From assembly GCF_036099295.1 (NCBI RefSeq), contig NZ_CP107976.1:2108001-2172000 (forward strand): a stretch of DNA of 64,000 nucleotides. The letters run 5' to 3'. Shown here piece by piece: positions 24,884 to 34,589 of this stretch (its first letter is position 1; every line of letters starts with the position of its first letter). This DNA is from Streptomyces sp. NBC_00358. Lineage in GTDB: Bacteria; Actinomycetota; Actinomycetes; Streptomycetales; Streptomycetaceae. The notes under the pieces are model-generated. The model made no database searches and was not told where the DNA came from. It saw only the letters and a list, made by a program, of their open reading frames with translations. A program made the position numbers and the translations under genes.

Positions 24884-27340
24884 TCAGCCTCGCGGGAGCG
24901 TCAGTTCGAACCAGACCGTCTTGCCCGCGCCGGTGCGGCTGGCCCCCCATTCGCGGGACAGCACGCTGACGAGCCGCAGACCGCGTCCGAACTCGTCGCC
25001 GGGACCCGCGCCGACCAGGGTCGGGAGCGTGTGGTCGTCGTCGTCCACCTCGCACAGCAGGGTGTCGCCGCGAACGAGCCGCAGCTCGATCCGGCGGCTG
25101 TGCGTGTGCTGTACGGCATTGGTGACGAGCTCGCCGACCATCAGTTCGGCGTTGTCGGCGAGACCTGCCAGGCTCCACGCACGCAACTGTTCGCGGACCA
25201 CGGCACGTGCCCGGCCGACCTCGACCGGATCGGGTGCCAGGCGCCACACGGCGACGTCCTCGGACGCGATTCCGTTGAGCCGTGCCATCAGCAGGGCCAC
25301 GTCGTCCTTGCGCCCGCCACAGGTGTTGAGCGCCCGGATGATGGTGTCGCAGGCGTGGTCCATGGAGGCGGCCGGATGCGCGGCGGATTCGCAGAGCGTG
25401 GCGAGGCCGACACCGATGTCCTCGCCGCGGACCTCGACGAGTCCGTCGGTGCACATCACCAGCCGGTCGCCGGGCGCCACTCGCACACGGACCGCTTCGA
25501 AGGGCACTCCGCCGACCCCGATGGGCGCTCCGGTCGGCAGATCGAGCAGCTCGCTGCGGCCGTCCGCGGCGCGGACCAGGACCGGCGGGATGTGGCCCGC
25601 GTTGGCGAGGTGCAGCTCGCCGGCGATCGGGTCGTAGACGGCGTACAGGCAGGTCGCGAGATAGCTGTCGCCGAGCCGCTGGGCGAGGTCGTCGAGGTTG
25701 CGCAGCAGTTGGGCGGGCGGCAGGTCGAGCGCGGCCATGGTCTGGACGGCGGTGCGCAACTGGCCCATCATCGCCGCCGAGTTGAGGCCGTGTCCCATGA
25801 CGTCCCCGACGACCAGGGCGGTGCGCGAGCCGGGCAGCTTCACCGAGTCGAACCAGTCGCCGCCGACGCGTCCGAGAAGCGTTCCCGGCAGATAGCGGGT
25901 GGCGATGTCGCAGCCGGCCATGCGGGGCGCGATGGTCGGCAGCATGCTGTCCTGGAGGGTCTCCGCGACGCTCTCCTGGTAGGTGTACATGCGGGCGTTG
26001 TCCAGCACCAGGCCGGCGCGGGCGGCCAGTTCGGCGCCGGTGACCCGGTCCATGTCGTTGAACTCGACGCGCTCCGGGTGGCGCAGAAGGATCATGAAGC
26101 CGAGCACCACGTTGCGCGCCTTGAGCGGCACCACCAGCATGGACCGGTGGGTGATGAGCGGCCTGATGTCGCGCTTCTCGAACTGCGCGGCGATCATGTG
26201 CCCCATCTGCTCGCTGATGCGCGGCACGAGGACGGGCTCACCGGTGGTCATGCACTGGAAGAACGGCGTGTGCGCCGGGAAGGGCATGGCCTCGCCGACC
26301 GGCACCACATCGTCCCAGCGGCCCGGCTCGTCCGTGTGCTCCAGGGCGACCCGGTGCCACATGGTGGTGGTGTCGGGCACCCCGTCGGGAAAGCCCTCAC
26401 CGGCGACGACCTGCTCGCGCAGATAGGTGCCCGCGACATCGGTGAAGCGCGGCACCACGGCCCGGCTGACCTCCAGGATGGTCTGCGACAGGTCCAGGGA
26501 GGTGCCTATCCGGCCGCTGACCTCGTTCAGGAATTCCAGGCGCTCGCGCACGGCGACGTACTCGAGGTCCTCGCGCTCGTCGTCCGGGAGGTCCTGCGTG
26601 CCGGACGCGCCCGCGGCCTGCACACGTGCCACCCGCTCGCGGCGCGCCCTGCGCTCGGCGCGCCGCGGCACGCCCCAGTCGGGGGTGACGGGCACCCGGT
26701 CGTTCTGGCTGAACTCCAGGACGGGATAGCCGAGTTCCAGAACCTGCGACACGATCCGGGCGCCCTCGCCGACGCTCATGCTGGGCAGGATCTCGGGCAG
26801 CCGACGGGCCAGTTCCTCGGCGCCGGGGAAGTCGGTGTGCAGCGCGAAGCCGGGCGCTATGCGCTCGAAGGAGACGTCGTCGTCCTCGTGGCGCATCGCG
26901 ACCGCGTCCGCGGCGAGCACGAGCAGCCGCTCCGAGCCCGGACCCACCAACGGGTAGGCCCACCACAGGACGTCGGTCCGGCCGGGACCGGCCGCGGTGA
27001 GCCGGGCACGTCCGGCGGCCGGGTAGGGGAGCCGCCCGTCCAGGGAGGACTCCAGGCCCGGGCCGAGTCCGTCGAACGTGGCGTGGCTCGCGAAGGGGGT
27101 CCCGTCCGTTTCCTCGGGGAGCGCGCCGGAGACGGGGAGCAGGTCGACGACGTGCCGGCCCAGCGCTTCCTCCTTGGGGGCGCCGAACAGACGCCTCGCG
27201 CCGCTGCTCCAGTGCGAGACGAGCCCGTCACGGTCCACGACCACCACGGCCAGCGGGATGCGACCGGCCGCGGTGTGCTCCACCGCGCCGTTCCCAGCTC
27301 CTGGGCTGGGAGTTGTGCCCGCTTCCGTGCCACGGTCCAT
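24884..27340 (-). CDS. PAS-GAF-SpoIIE phosphatase-HATPase protein
   Basis: An 818-residue multi-domain signalling protein. PAS is at about 25-75, and further sensor sequence leads to a GAF domain at about 290-440. A PP2C-type SpoIIE phosphatase (about 470-680) has metal-binding GGDWFDS, VVGDVMGHG, VMCTDGLVE and GRKDDVALL. A C-terminal HATPase_c of the anti-sigma type (about 690-815) has ELVTNAVQHT and FGRGLRLVS. Such proteins combine an anti-sigma-like kinase and an antagonist phosphatase in one chain to switch SigB-family sigma factors. The SigB-family gene at 3.1-3.9 kb is a possible but unproven target. No transmembrane segment is present. Confidence 0.93.
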   Translation of the reverse strand: MDRGTEAGTTPSPGAGNGAVEHTAAGRIPLAVVVVDRDGLVSHWSSGARRLFGAPKEEALGRHVVDLLPVSGALPEETDGTPFASHATFDGLGPGLESSLDGRLPYPAAGRARLTAAGPGRTDVLWWAYPLVGPGSERLLVLAADAVAMRHEDDDVSFERIAPGFALHTDFPGAEELARRLPEILPSMSVGEGARIVSQVLELGYPVLEFSQNDRVPVTPDWGVPRRAERRARRERVARVQAAGASGTQDLPDDEREDLEYVAVRERLEFLNEVSGRIGTSLDLSQTILEVSRAVVPRFTDVAGTYLREQVVAGEGFPDGVPDTTTMWHRVALEHTDEPGRWDDVVPVGEAMPFPAHTPFFQCMTTGEPVLVPRISEQMGHMIAAQFEKRDIRPLITHRSMLVVPLKARNVVLGFMILLRHPERVEFNDMDRVTGAELAARAGLVLDNARMYTYQESVAETLQDSMLPTIAPRMAGCDIATRYLPGTLLGRVGGDWFDSVKLPGSRTALVVGDVMGHGLNSAAMMGQLRTAVQTMAALDLPPAQLLRNLDDLAQRLGDSYLATCLYAVYDPIAGELHLANAGHIPPVLVRAADGRSELLDLPTGAPIGVGGVPFEAVRVRVAPGDRLVMCTDGLVEVRGEDIGVGLATLCESAAHPAASMDHACDTIIRALNTCGGRKDDVALLMARLNGIASEDVAVWRLAPDPVEVGRARAVVREQLRAWSLAGLADNAELMVGELVTNAVQHTHSRRIELRLVRGDTLLCEVDDDDHTLPTLVGAGPGDEFGRGLRLVSVLSREWGASRTGAGKTVWFELTLPRG

Positions 27341-27475
27341 GGCCCAGGCCCTCTCTCCCCACGGCTCCGCAAGATCTGTGCCGCCTCCACTACCGTACGG
27401 CGGGGTCCCGTCACGATGTGCGGCAATAGGGGAATTGACCTCCCCGGGGGCGGCTCCGGCGCGCGTGGCCCCGCG

Positions 27476-29866
27476 TCAGTCCTCGTGCCCCAGTTGCAGG
27501 TCGCGTTCCGTGCGGCCGCCCCCGGCGACCTGGAGCACGGTGGCCACCGGCGGATAGCCGGCGGCGATGACGGTGTACTCACCGGACGACAGGTCGACGA
27601 ACCGGAACGTTCCGTCGGGGCCGGTGGTGAGGGTGTCCACGACGTTGCCCGCGGCGTCCAGCAGCGTCACGCGCGCGTCCTCGACGGGCCGGCCTCCGCC
27701 CGCCCGGACGGTGCCGCGCAGCACGGCGCCACCGGCGAGTTCGACGTCCTGGCGGGTCTCGCGGGCCGCCTGGACGGTCACCGGGAGCGCGGCCGGCCGG
27801 AAGGCGGGCGCTCCGGCGGCGAGGGTGTACTCGCCCGCCACCAGTTCCGTGATGACGTAACCGCCCTCGCGTCCGCTGCGGGTGGTGGCCACGACCTCGC
27901 CGTGCACGTTGGTGAGGGTGACGGTGGCCTCCCGCACCGGGGTGCCGTCCGCGGTGAGCACGCTGCCCGCGAGGCGCCCCGCGCCGCCCAGCACGACGTC
28001 GAGTTCGACCGGCCGTTCGCCGACGGTCACCGAGACGGCCTGCGGCTGGTGGCCCCCGGCCGCGGCGATCAGCACGTACGATCCCGCGCCGGGCGTGGAC
28101 AGCGCGTACCGGCCGTCCTCCCCGCTGGCGCCGCGTCCGATCTGCTGCCCCCCGATGTCGATGAGGGTGAGTGCGGCGCGCGCCACGGCGGTGCCGTCGG
28201 GGTGCTGCACCGTGCCGCACACCGGGATACCGGCGGCGTACCCCGAACGGGCCTGCGGAATACGCTCGTTCATCCGCGCGGCCTCCGGGCCGGCGGTCGA
28301 TGCATTGTGGGACACCAGCGGTTTCTCCTTGAGGAAGAAGGCGATGAACAGGCCGAGGACGAGTACCGGCACCAGGTAGAGGAAGATCCGCGGCATGGCG
28401 TCCGCGTAGGCGCCGATGTACTGGTCGCGCAGCGCGGCGGGCATCGCGTGGACGAGCTGCGGGGTGATGGACTCGGAGTCCGGGACCGTCGTCCCCGCGC
28501 GCGCGGGGAGGCGGTCGGCGAGCGCGTCGGACAGCCGGGCCGCGAAGAGCGTGCCGAAGACGGCGGCGCCGACGCTGCCGCCGATCTGCCGGAAGTAGTT
28601 GTTGGCGCTGGTCGCGGTGCCGAGGTCGGCCGGACGTACGGAGTTCTGCACGGCGACGACCAGGACGGGCATCACCATGCCGATGCCCACGCCGAGGACC
28701 GCCATCCAGACGCTGTAGTGCAGCCGGGAGGTGCCGGCGTCGAGGCGGGAGAGCAGCCACATGCCGACGGCCGAGAGCGCGCAGCCGAGGACCGGGAAGA
28801 CCTTGTAGCGGCCGGTCCGGCTGATGAGCTGCCCCGAGACGATGGAGGCGACGACGATTCCGCCCATCATGGGGAGCATCAGGAGCCCGGACTCCGTGGC
28901 ACCGGCGCCGTCGGCCATCTGGAGGAACGTGGGGAGATAGCCCGCGGCGCCGAAGAGCGCGGCTCCGACGACCAGCCCGACCAGCGCGGTGACGTTGAAG
29001 ACGGGGTCCCTGAACAGCCGCAGGGGGATGAGGGGTTCGACCGCGAAGCGCTCGACGACGAGGAAGAGCGCCGTGGTGGCGACCGCGCCCGCCGCGAGCC
29101 CGAGGACGACCCCCGAGCCCCAGGCGTACTCGGTGCCGCCCCAACTGGTCAGCAGGACCAGGCAGGTGGAGGCGGCGGCGAGGAGGAGCACTCCGAGGAC
29201 GTCGACGCGCCCTCGGACGGCGGGCTTGGGCAGTTTCAGCACGACACTGACGACGGCCAGGGTGACCAGGCCGAAGGGCACGTTGACGTAGAAGCACCAC
29301 CGCCAGGACAGATGGTCGGTGAAGTAGCCGCCCAGCAGCGGTCCCGCGACAGAGGCCAGGCCGAACGCGGCGCCGATCAGCCCCATGTACCGGCCCCGCC
29401 GGCGCGGCGGCACGATGTCCGCGATGATCGCCTGCACGCCGATCATGAGGCCGCCGGCGCCGATGCCCTGGACCGCGCGGAAGGCGATCAACTGGTCCAT
29501 GGTCCGCGCCCGTCCGGCGAGCGCGGAGCCGATCACGAAGACCATGATGGCGAACTGGAAGACGCCCTTGCGGCCGTAGAGGTCGCCGAGCTTGCCGTAG
29601 ACCGGGAGTCCCACGGTGGAGGTGAGCAGATAGGCGGTGATCGCCCAGGACATCCTGTCGAGGCCGTGCAGTTCTCCGACGATCTTCGGGAGCGCGGTGG
29701 CCACGATCATCTGCTCCAGTGCGGCGAGGAGCAGTGCCGGGATCAGTCCGCAGAAGATCAGCCGGACCTGACGCGGGGTCGGCCGGACGGGCTCGACGGC
29801 CACCGGAGGGGGCATCCGCGCGGGGGCGACGGCCGGTTCGTCCTGCACCAGAGTGATCCCGCCCAC
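27476..29866 (-). CDS. MFS DHA2 exporter with C-terminal carboxypeptidase-regulatory-like domains
   Basis: A 796-residue protein starting at GTG 29866 after GAGGGGAG. Residues about 30-515 form a 14-helix DHA2-type drug:H+ antiporter (motif A-like [14 protein letters not shown]; motif C-like [16 protein letters not shown]). After the last helix ([19 protein letters not shown]) comes a linker and then, from about residue 547, three beta-sandwich repeats of about 84 residues. These match the carboxypeptidase regulatory-like/transthyretin fold: [32 protein letters not shown] and [16 protein letters not shown], each with a GxY/F xLx2 strand. Tails like this are unusual on transporters. They would lie on one face of the membrane and may bind a partner or the wall. 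The exported substrate is unknown. Confidence 0.92.
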   Translation of the reverse strand: MGGITLVQDEPAVAPARMPPPVAVEPVRPTPRQVRLIFCGLIPALLLAALEQMIVATALPKIVGELHGLDRMSWAITAYLLTSTVGLPVYGKLGDLYGRKGVFQFAIMVFVIGSALAGRARTMDQLIAFRAVQGIGAGGLMIGVQAIIADIVPPRRRGRYMGLIGAAFGLASVAGPLLGGYFTDHLSWRWCFYVNVPFGLVTLAVVSVVLKLPKPAVRGRVDVLGVLLLAAASTCLVLLTSWGGTEYAWGSGVVLGLAAGAVATTALFLVVERFAVEPLIPLRLFRDPVFNVTALVGLVVGAALFGAAGYLPTFLQMADGAGATESGLLMLPMMGGIVVASIVSGQLISRTGRYKVFPVLGCALSAVGMWLLSRLDAGTSRLHYSVWMAVLGVGIGMVMPVLVVAVQNSVRPADLGTATSANNYFRQIGGSVGAAVFGTLFAARLSDALADRLPARAGTTVPDSESITPQLVHAMPAALRDQYIGAYADAMPRIFLYLVPVLVLGLFIAFFLKEKPLVSHNASTAGPEAARMNERIPQARSGYAAGIPVCGTVQHPDGTAVARAALTLIDIGGQQIGRGASGEDGRYALSTPGAGSYVLIAAAGGHQPQAVSVTVGERPVELDVVLGGAGRLAGSVLTADGTPVREATVTLTNVHGEVVATTRSGREGGYVITELVAGEYTLAAGAPAFRPAALPVTVQAARETRQDVELAGGAVLRGTVRAGGGRPVEDARVTLLDAAGNVVDTLTTGPDGTFRFVDLSSGEYTVIAAGYPPVATVLQVAGGGRTERDLQLGHED

Positions 29867-30082
29867 GTACCGCTCCCCTCGTCGCGCCCACCGCACAATT
29901 ACCGCTAATCGCGACAACTGCGAGCAAGCGTGACGAGTTACGGCGTACCGTCGGGCGAGGGGGAGATCCACTCGAACCGGTGAGGCCACAACACGCCCTC
30001 GGGACCGGCCTCTTGACGGAGACGCCCGTCAAGTCACCGTCCGGGGGCCGCGTCCCGTCCCCCGGGGGACGCGCGCTTCCCG

Positions 30083-30116
30083 GTCGGCGGTGTCACTTCG
30101 TCGGCGGTGTCACTTC
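30083..30116. repeat. 17-bp tandem duplication at a stop codon
   Basis: GTCGGCGGTGTCACTTC occurs twice in tandem. The stop codon of the SRPBCC gene (30110-30112) lies in the right copy, and an identical TCA lies in the left copy. Confidence 0.85.
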
Positions 30117-30553
30117 TCGGTCTGCGTCGCGAGGTTGGCGAGCAGGGCGTCGTAGATGCGTCCGAGGCCCTTGGGCGCGAAGGTCCGCTCGAAGAAGCCG
30201 CCGACGCCGCCCGCGCCGTTCCAGACGCTGGTGACCACGACACGCGACTTGCCCTCGCCGGCCGGGGTGACCCGCCAGGTGGTGACCATGGAGGAGTTGC
30301 GGTCCTTCTCGACGAGCTCGCCGTCGGTGGGCTCGCTCACCTCCAGCAGGCAGTCGCGGACCCGCTTGCTGGTGGCCTGGAGCTTCCAGTGGACGAGGGT
30401 GCCGTCGCCGTCGCCGCCCTCACGTACCTCGTACTCGCTGAAGTGCTCGGGCAGCAGCTTCGGACGCGTGCCGCTGTAGTCGGCCAGGGCGTCGAACACC
30501 GCCTCCGCGTCCGCCGCGATGACCCGCTCCGTCGTGGCCTCGACCTGCGCCAT
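30110..30553 (-). CDS. SRPBCC (START-like) family protein
   Basis: A 147-residue protein of the SRPBCC/Polyketide_cyc fold. The N-terminal strand and helix are ATTERVIAADAEAVFDALADY; middle strands include LVHWKLQATSKRVRDCLLEV and SMVTTWRVTPAGEGKSRVVVTSVW; the long C-terminal helix is RIYDALLANLATQ. These proteins bind hydrophobic ligands in a central cavity; the ligand here is unknown. ATG 30553 has a strong GGAGGAA site. It is divergent from the radical SAM gene. Confidence 0.88.
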   Translation of the reverse strand: MAQVEATTERVIAADAEAVFDALADYSGTRPKLLPEHFSEYEVREGGDGDGTLVHWKLQATSKRVRDCLLEVSEPTDGELVEKDRNSSMVTTWRVTPAGEGKSRVVVTSVWNGAGGVGGFFERTFAPKGLGRIYDALLANLATQTEK

Positions 30554-30735
30554 GGCACTTCCTCCAGCACTTGGTTCCTCGGGGGTGTGCGGCCAGCCAA
30601 CCACCCGGCGCCCCGGCCGCCCAAATCGGGGTGCCCGTGGGTGCGGGCGGCGCCGTCGGGCGCCACGGGTAACCGGGTCGCACGATCAAGGGAACATGTG
30701 TTCTATTCTCTGTCCAGTGCTATCGAGGAGGCGCC

Positions 30736-31803
30736 ATGCGCTGGGAGAACCTGACCGCGGACCCCGCCGGGGGCCCCGCCCGGGACGCCGCCCTGTTCGG
30801 CGCGGACGCGATCACCACACGGACCTTCGACACTCCGGAGTTCCGGGGGATCACGTTCCACGAGATCCGGGCGCGGTCGATCGTGAACCGGGTGCCGGGG
30901 GCCTCCCGCATGCCCTTCGAGTGGACGCTCAACCCCTATCGGGGCTGCACGCACGCGTGCGTGTACTGCTTCGCCCGCAAGACGCACGGCTATCTGGACC
31001 TCGACAGCGGACTCGACTTCGACTCGCAGATCGTGGTGAAGGTCAACGCCCCGGAGCTGCTGCGCCACATGCTCGCCTCGCGCCGCTGGCAGGGCGAGCA
31101 CATCGCGATGGGCACCAACGTCGACTGCTACCAGCGGGCGGAGGGCCGCTACGCGCTCATGCCGGGCATCATCGCGGCCCTGCGCGACCACGCGAACCCC
31201 TTCTCGATCCTGACGAAGGGCACGCTCATCCTGCGCGACCTCGACCTCCTGAGGCAGGCGTCCGAGGTCACCGACGTCGGGATCTCGGTCTCCGTCGGCT
31301 TCACCGACACCGAGCTGTGGCGCACCGTGGAGCCGGGCACACCCGCCCCGGAACGCCGTCTGGACGTCGTCCGCACCCTGACGGACCACGGCATCGGCTG
31401 CGGCGTCCTGATGGCCCCCGTGATCCCCTTCCTGGGCGACCACCCCGCCCAGCTCCGCGCCACCGTACGGGCCGTCGCGGCCTCGGGGGCCACCTCGGTC
31501 ACTCCGCTGGTGCTGCACCTGCGGCCGGGCGCCCGGGAGTGGTTCATGGCCTGGCTGGAGCACCACCACCCCCACCTCGTACGGCGCTACGAGCGGCTGT
31601 ACGCGGAGGGCGCCTACGCGCCGAAGTGGTACCAGCGCCGGATCACCCGTCAGGTCCACGAGCTGGCGCAGGAGTACGGCATCGGTCCCGCGCGCGCGGG
31701 AATGCCGCGCCGGATCACCGCCGCCGGGCCCGCGGACCCCTCGGCGTCCACGGCGGCGTCCGCCTCCACGGCACCCGGTCCCACCCAGCTCACCCTGCTC
31801 TGA
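30736..31803 (+). CDS. Rv2578c-family radical SAM protein
   Basis: A 355-residue radical SAM enzyme. The 4Fe-4S cluster motif is CTHACVYC at residues 71-78 (CxxxCxxC), within NPYRGCTHACVYCFARKTH, which is the signature of the Rv2578c/SplB-like group. The core barrel covers about 60-280. A polar C-terminal tail of Ala/Ser/Pro/Thr ends it. The family is widespread in actinobacteria, and a role in nucleic-acid repair or modification has been proposed but not shown as far as I recall. A GAGGAGG site lies eight bases before the ATG. Confidence 0.9.
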   Translation: MRWENLTADPAGGPARDAALFGADAITTRTFDTPEFRGITFHEIRARSIVNRVPGASRMPFEWTLNPYRGCTHACVYCFARKTHGYLDLDSGLDFDSQIVVKVNAPELLRHMLASRRWQGEHIAMGTNVDCYQRAEGRYALMPGIIAALRDHANPFSILTKGTLILRDLDLLRQASEVTDVGISVSVGFTDTELWRTVEPGTPAPERRLDVVRTLTDHGIGCGVLMAPVIPFLGDHPAQLRATVRAVAASGATSVTPLVLHLRPGAREWFMAWLEHHHPHLVRRYERLYAEGAYAPKWYQRRITRQVHELAQEYGIGPARAGMPRRITAAGPADPSASTAASASTAPGPTQLTLL

Positions 31804-32031
31804 GCTCCGACCGCCCGCCCTGACGAGCCGTCACGGGGAGCGTCGCGCATCTTCGCGAGGGCGGCGGATCCCTGACGGCCCCTCGGGGGTGCCGGTGACG
31901 GCATCCGGGCGCATCCCGCAGCCAATCGGGTCGAGTCTCGCCGGAACGCGTTCCTCGAAGGGCCCTGTCCGGGACGATACGGCGAAGGCCGTGGCGTGCA
32001 CGGCTCGAAATCCTCCGTCCTGGGAGGCCTT

Positions 32032-33621
32032 GTGAAGAAACGCGCAGCTGCTCTGTGCGGGGCGGCCGCCGTACTGGCCGGGATGATCACCTCGATCCCC
32101 GCCGACGCGAGCGCCGGCTCCGCTGCCGCACCGCGCACCACCTCCACCCCGACCGCGAAGCCCGCCTGGAAGAAGTGCGGTACCACCGACTATCCGACGC
32201 TCCAGTGCGCGTCCCTGAAGGTGCCGCTGGACCACACGAATCCCTACGGCGAGCGGATCACCCTCGCCCTGTCCCGTGTCCCGCACACCGCGAAGACCTA
32301 CCAGGGGCCGCTGCTGGTGAACCCGGGCGGTCCCGGCGGCAGCGGGCTCACGCTGGCCGGATTCGTCGCCTCCGCGCTGCCCAAGGACGTGGCGGCGCAG
32401 TACGACGTCATCGGCTTCGACCCGCGCGGCGTCGGAGCGAGCAAGCCCGCCCTGGACTGCAAGCCGGGGCACTTCAAGCCGGTCCGTCCGGACAGCGTCC
32501 CGAGCACCCGGGCCATCGAGAAGGCCAACCTCGCCCGCGCCAAGGCCTTCGCCGAGGCGTGCGGCACGAAGTACGCGAAGCTGCTGCCGTACATGGACAC
32601 GGTGAGCGCGGTCCGGGACATGGACGCGATCCGTGCCGCGCTCGGCGCCAAGAAGATCAACTACTTCGGCTACTCGTACGGCACCTACCTGGGGGCCGTG
32701 TACGCCAAGCTCTACCCGCAGCGGGTCCGCCGGCTGGTCCTGGACTCCATCGTCGATCCCACCGGTGTGTGGTACGACGACAACCTCAGTCAGGACTACG
32801 CCTTCAACGACCGCCACCTGGCGTTCCTGGCCTGGGTGGCCAAGAACGACGCGGCCTACAAGCTCGGCACCGACCCGGCCAAGGTCGAGGCCAAGTGGTA
32901 CGCGATGCGCGCGGCACTCGCCAAGAACCCCGCGCAGAAGAAGGTGGGCGCCTCCGAACTGGAGGACACCTTCATCCCGGGCGGCTACTACAACGGCTAC
33001 TGGCCCTACCTCGCCGAGGCGTTCTCGTCCTATGTGAACGACAAGAACTCGGACGCGCTCGTCGAGGCCTACGACAACTTCGGCGCCGTGGACGCCTCCG
33101 GCGACAACGGCTACAGCGTCTACACCTCGGTCCAGTGCCGTGACGCGTCCTGGCCGCGCGACTGGCGCCAGTGGCGCGAGGACAACTGGGCGGTGTACGA
33201 CAAGGCGCCGTTCATGGCCTGGAACAACGCCTGGTACAACGCGCCGTGCGCGTTCTGGCCCACGGACTCGCTCCGGCCGGTGGACATCTCCAACCGCCAC
33301 CTGCCGCCGACCCTGCTCTTCCAGGCGACCAACGACGCCGCCACTCCCTACGAGGGGGGCGTCACCGTCCATCACCAACTGCGCGGCTCCAGCCTGGTGG
33401 TCGAGCAGGGCGGCGGGAACCACGGCATCACGCTGAGCGGCAACGCCTGCCTGGACAAGTACCTGGCGACGTATCTGACCGACGGCGAGGTGCCGCACGG
33501 CGGTGGCGAGGCCGACGCGGTGTGCCAGACCCTGCCCGACCCCAAGCCGCTGAGCACGAAGGCGACGTCCACCTCCTCGCGGGGTTCGACGCTGCACACA
33601 CTGCTCGGCCACCGGGGCTGA
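32032..33621 (+). CDS. Secreted tripeptidyl aminopeptidase-type alpha/beta hydrolase (S33)
   Basis: A 529-residue exported hydrolase starting at GTG 32032 after GGGAGG. A signal peptide covers residues 1-29 (KKRAAALCG, hydrophobic core, ADASA). The oxyanion loop is NPGGPGGSG near residue 98. The nucleophile is Ser215 in GYSYG, the Asp is in ATNDAATP and the His in GGNHGITL. A C-terminal TAP_C-like region follows. Streptomyces Tap/SlpD/SlpE-type enzymes release tripeptides from extracellular proteins, and this is the likely role. It is a monocistronic-looking gene with a 228-bp upstream gap. Confidence 0.92.
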   Translation: MKKRAAALCGAAAVLAGMITSIPADASAGSAAAPRTTSTPTAKPAWKKCGTTDYPTLQCASLKVPLDHTNPYGERITLALSRVPHTAKTYQGPLLVNPGGPGGSGLTLAGFVASALPKDVAAQYDVIGFDPRGVGASKPALDCKPGHFKPVRPDSVPSTRAIEKANLARAKAFAEACGTKYAKLLPYMDTVSAVRDMDAIRAALGAKKINYFGYSYGTYLGAVYAKLYPQRVRRLVLDSIVDPTGVWYDDNLSQDYAFNDRHLAFLAWVAKNDAAYKLGTDPAKVEAKWYAMRAALAKNPAQKKVGASELEDTFIPGGYYNGYWPYLAEAFSSYVNDKNSDALVEAYDNFGAVDASGDNGYSVYTSVQCRDASWPRDWRQWREDNWAVYDKAPFMAWNNAWYNAPCAFWPTDSLRPVDISNRHLPPTLLFQATNDAATPYEGGVTVHHQLRGSSLVVEQGGGNHGITLSGNACLDKYLATYLTDGEVPHGGGEADAVCQTLPDPKPLSTKATSTSSRGSTLHTLLGHRG

Positions 33622-33660
33622 CCCTCTCCGCGGCGACGCCCGTCGGGGGCGTTGTCGGAC

Positions 33661-33676
33661 CCATGGTCCACCATGG
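33661..33676. promoter_or_regulatory. 7-bp inverted repeat before a leader ORF
   Basis: CCATGGT and ACCATGG flank CC just upstream of the ATG at 33681. The dyad could be an operator for the following GNAT gene. The half-site CCATG also occurs in the dyad at 17212-17236, but that similarity is too short to mean much. Confidence 0.4.
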
Positions 33677-33680
33677 ACCC

Positions 33681-33782
33681 ATGAGCGAGCCGACATACAT
33701 CTCCACCCCCGACGGGGTCGCCCCCGCCGTCCGCTCTCCTGCCCCGATGAGGACCGGGGCGTTCGCGGTGGTCGGCGCGTGA
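33681..33782 (+). CDS. 33-aa leader ORF coupled to the GNAT gene
   Basis: A 33-codon ORF (MSEPTYISTPDGVAP, then AVRSPAPMRTG and a hydrophobic end) whose TGA overlaps the GTG start of the acetyltransferase as GTGA at 33779-33782. Overlap of this kind usually means the second gene is translated by coupling. The ORF itself has no strong ribosome binding site and no recognised domain. It may be a leader or simply the remnant of a longer N-terminus. Confidence 0.45.
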   Translation: MSEPTYISTPDGVAPAVRSPAPMRTGAFAVVGA

Positions 33783-34336
33783 GCGGGCTGCGGGTCCGGG
33801 AGATGACCCTCGACGACTGTCCGCGGGTGGCCGAGATCCGGGTGCGCGGCTGGCAGAGCGCGTACAAGGGCCTGATCCCGCAGGCCTATCTGGACGGCCT
33901 CAGCGTCGCCGAGGACGCGGCCCGTCGGCGCCGCAACCTCGAAGAGGGCGACGGCAGCGTCGTGAACCTGGTCGCCGAGCGCGCCGGCTCCGTGGTCGGC
34001 TGGGCCTGCCACGGACCGCACCGCGACCGCGAAGCCCGCGCCGGGGAGGTCGAGTTGTACGCCATCTACGTACATCCCGACCTGATCGGCCAGGGGGTCG
34101 GGTGGGCCCTGCTCCGCGAGTCCGCCGGCCGCTGTGCGGCAGCCGGGCACGAGCGCATGCTGCTGTGGGTCCTCAAGGAGAACACCCCGGCCCGCCGTTT
34201 CTACGAACGGGCCGGCTTCTCGCCCGACGGTTCCGAGGAGCCCTTCGAGGCGGGCGGGGTCGCGGTGCCCGAGGTGCGCTACGGGCGCCCGCTGACCCGC
34301 GCGGGGCTCGGCCCGAGAACACCGGACCCGGCCTGA
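33779..34336 (+). CDS. GNAT-family N-acetyltransferase
   Basis: A 185-residue acetyltransferase with the acetyl-CoA binding motif VHPDLIGQGVGWALLRESAG near residue 100 and LWVLKENTPARRFYERAGF, which is typical of RimI-like or antibiotic-type GNATs. The N-terminal strand is LRVREMTLDDCPRVAEIR. The acceptor is unknown. GTG 33779 overlaps the leader ORF stop. A strong hairpin at 34387-34418 ends the transcript. Confidence 0.9.
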   Translation: MSGLRVREMTLDDCPRVAEIRVRGWQSAYKGLIPQAYLDGLSVAEDAARRRRNLEEGDGSVVNLVAERAGSVVGWACHGPHRDREARAGEVELYAIYVHPDLIGQGVGWALLRESAGRCAAAGHERMLLWVLKENTPARRFYERAGFSPDGSEEPFEAGGVAVPEVRYGRPLTRAGLGPRTPDPA

Positions 34337-34386
34337 CACGGGGCCTGTACACCGCGCCGGGCACCAGGTCTCGCCGGGAGGCACAG

Positions 34387-34418
34387 ACGCCCCGGGTGCC
34401 GCGAGGCACCCGGGGCGT
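34387..34418. terminator. Hairpin terminator
   Basis: Perfect 14-bp arms (ACGCCCCGGGTGCC and its complement) with a GCGA loop lie between the GNAT gene and the convergent small secreted peptide gene. It can stop both transcripts. Confidence 0.88.
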
Positions 34419-34430
34419 CCACGGCCGGGC

Positions 34431-34589
34431 TCAACAGGGGTAGAACACGCTGCTGTCGTTGGCGAAGCGGGCGAACGCGGCGGGAGCGGAGGCCGCGAAG
34501 CTGGTGCCCGCGGTCGCCAGTCCGCCGGCGGCGAGCCCGGCCACGGCGACGGCACTGACCAAGGTCCTGGCCAAGACGTTCGATCGCAT
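34431..34589 (-). CDS. Small secreted peptide with C-terminal Cys (52 aa)
   Basis: A 52-residue precursor starting at ATG 34589 with GAGAGGGAA upstream. The basic start MRSNVLART is followed by a hydrophobic Ala/Gly/Val core and a likely cleavage after TSFA (near residue 32). This would leave a mature peptide of about 20 residues ending ANDSSVFYPC. The single Cys is the last residue. I do not recognise the family. A secreted factor, a dimerising peptide or a lipid-modified fragment are all possible. It faces away from the two membrane HTH genes across a 317-bp gap. Confidence 0.65.
   Translation of the reverse strand: MRSNVLARTLVSAVAVAGLAAGGLATAGTSFAASAPAAFARFANDSSVFYPC

Noticed and set aside
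24640..24969. ORF encoding poly-Gly/Ser across the hexanucleotide tract
   Set aside because: The reading depends wholly on the microsatellite and has no start site or domain.
24188..29908. 1906-codon plus-strand ORF
   Set aside because: It is antisense to the SpoIIE and MFS genes, lacks any recognisable domain and spans an intergenic microsatellite.
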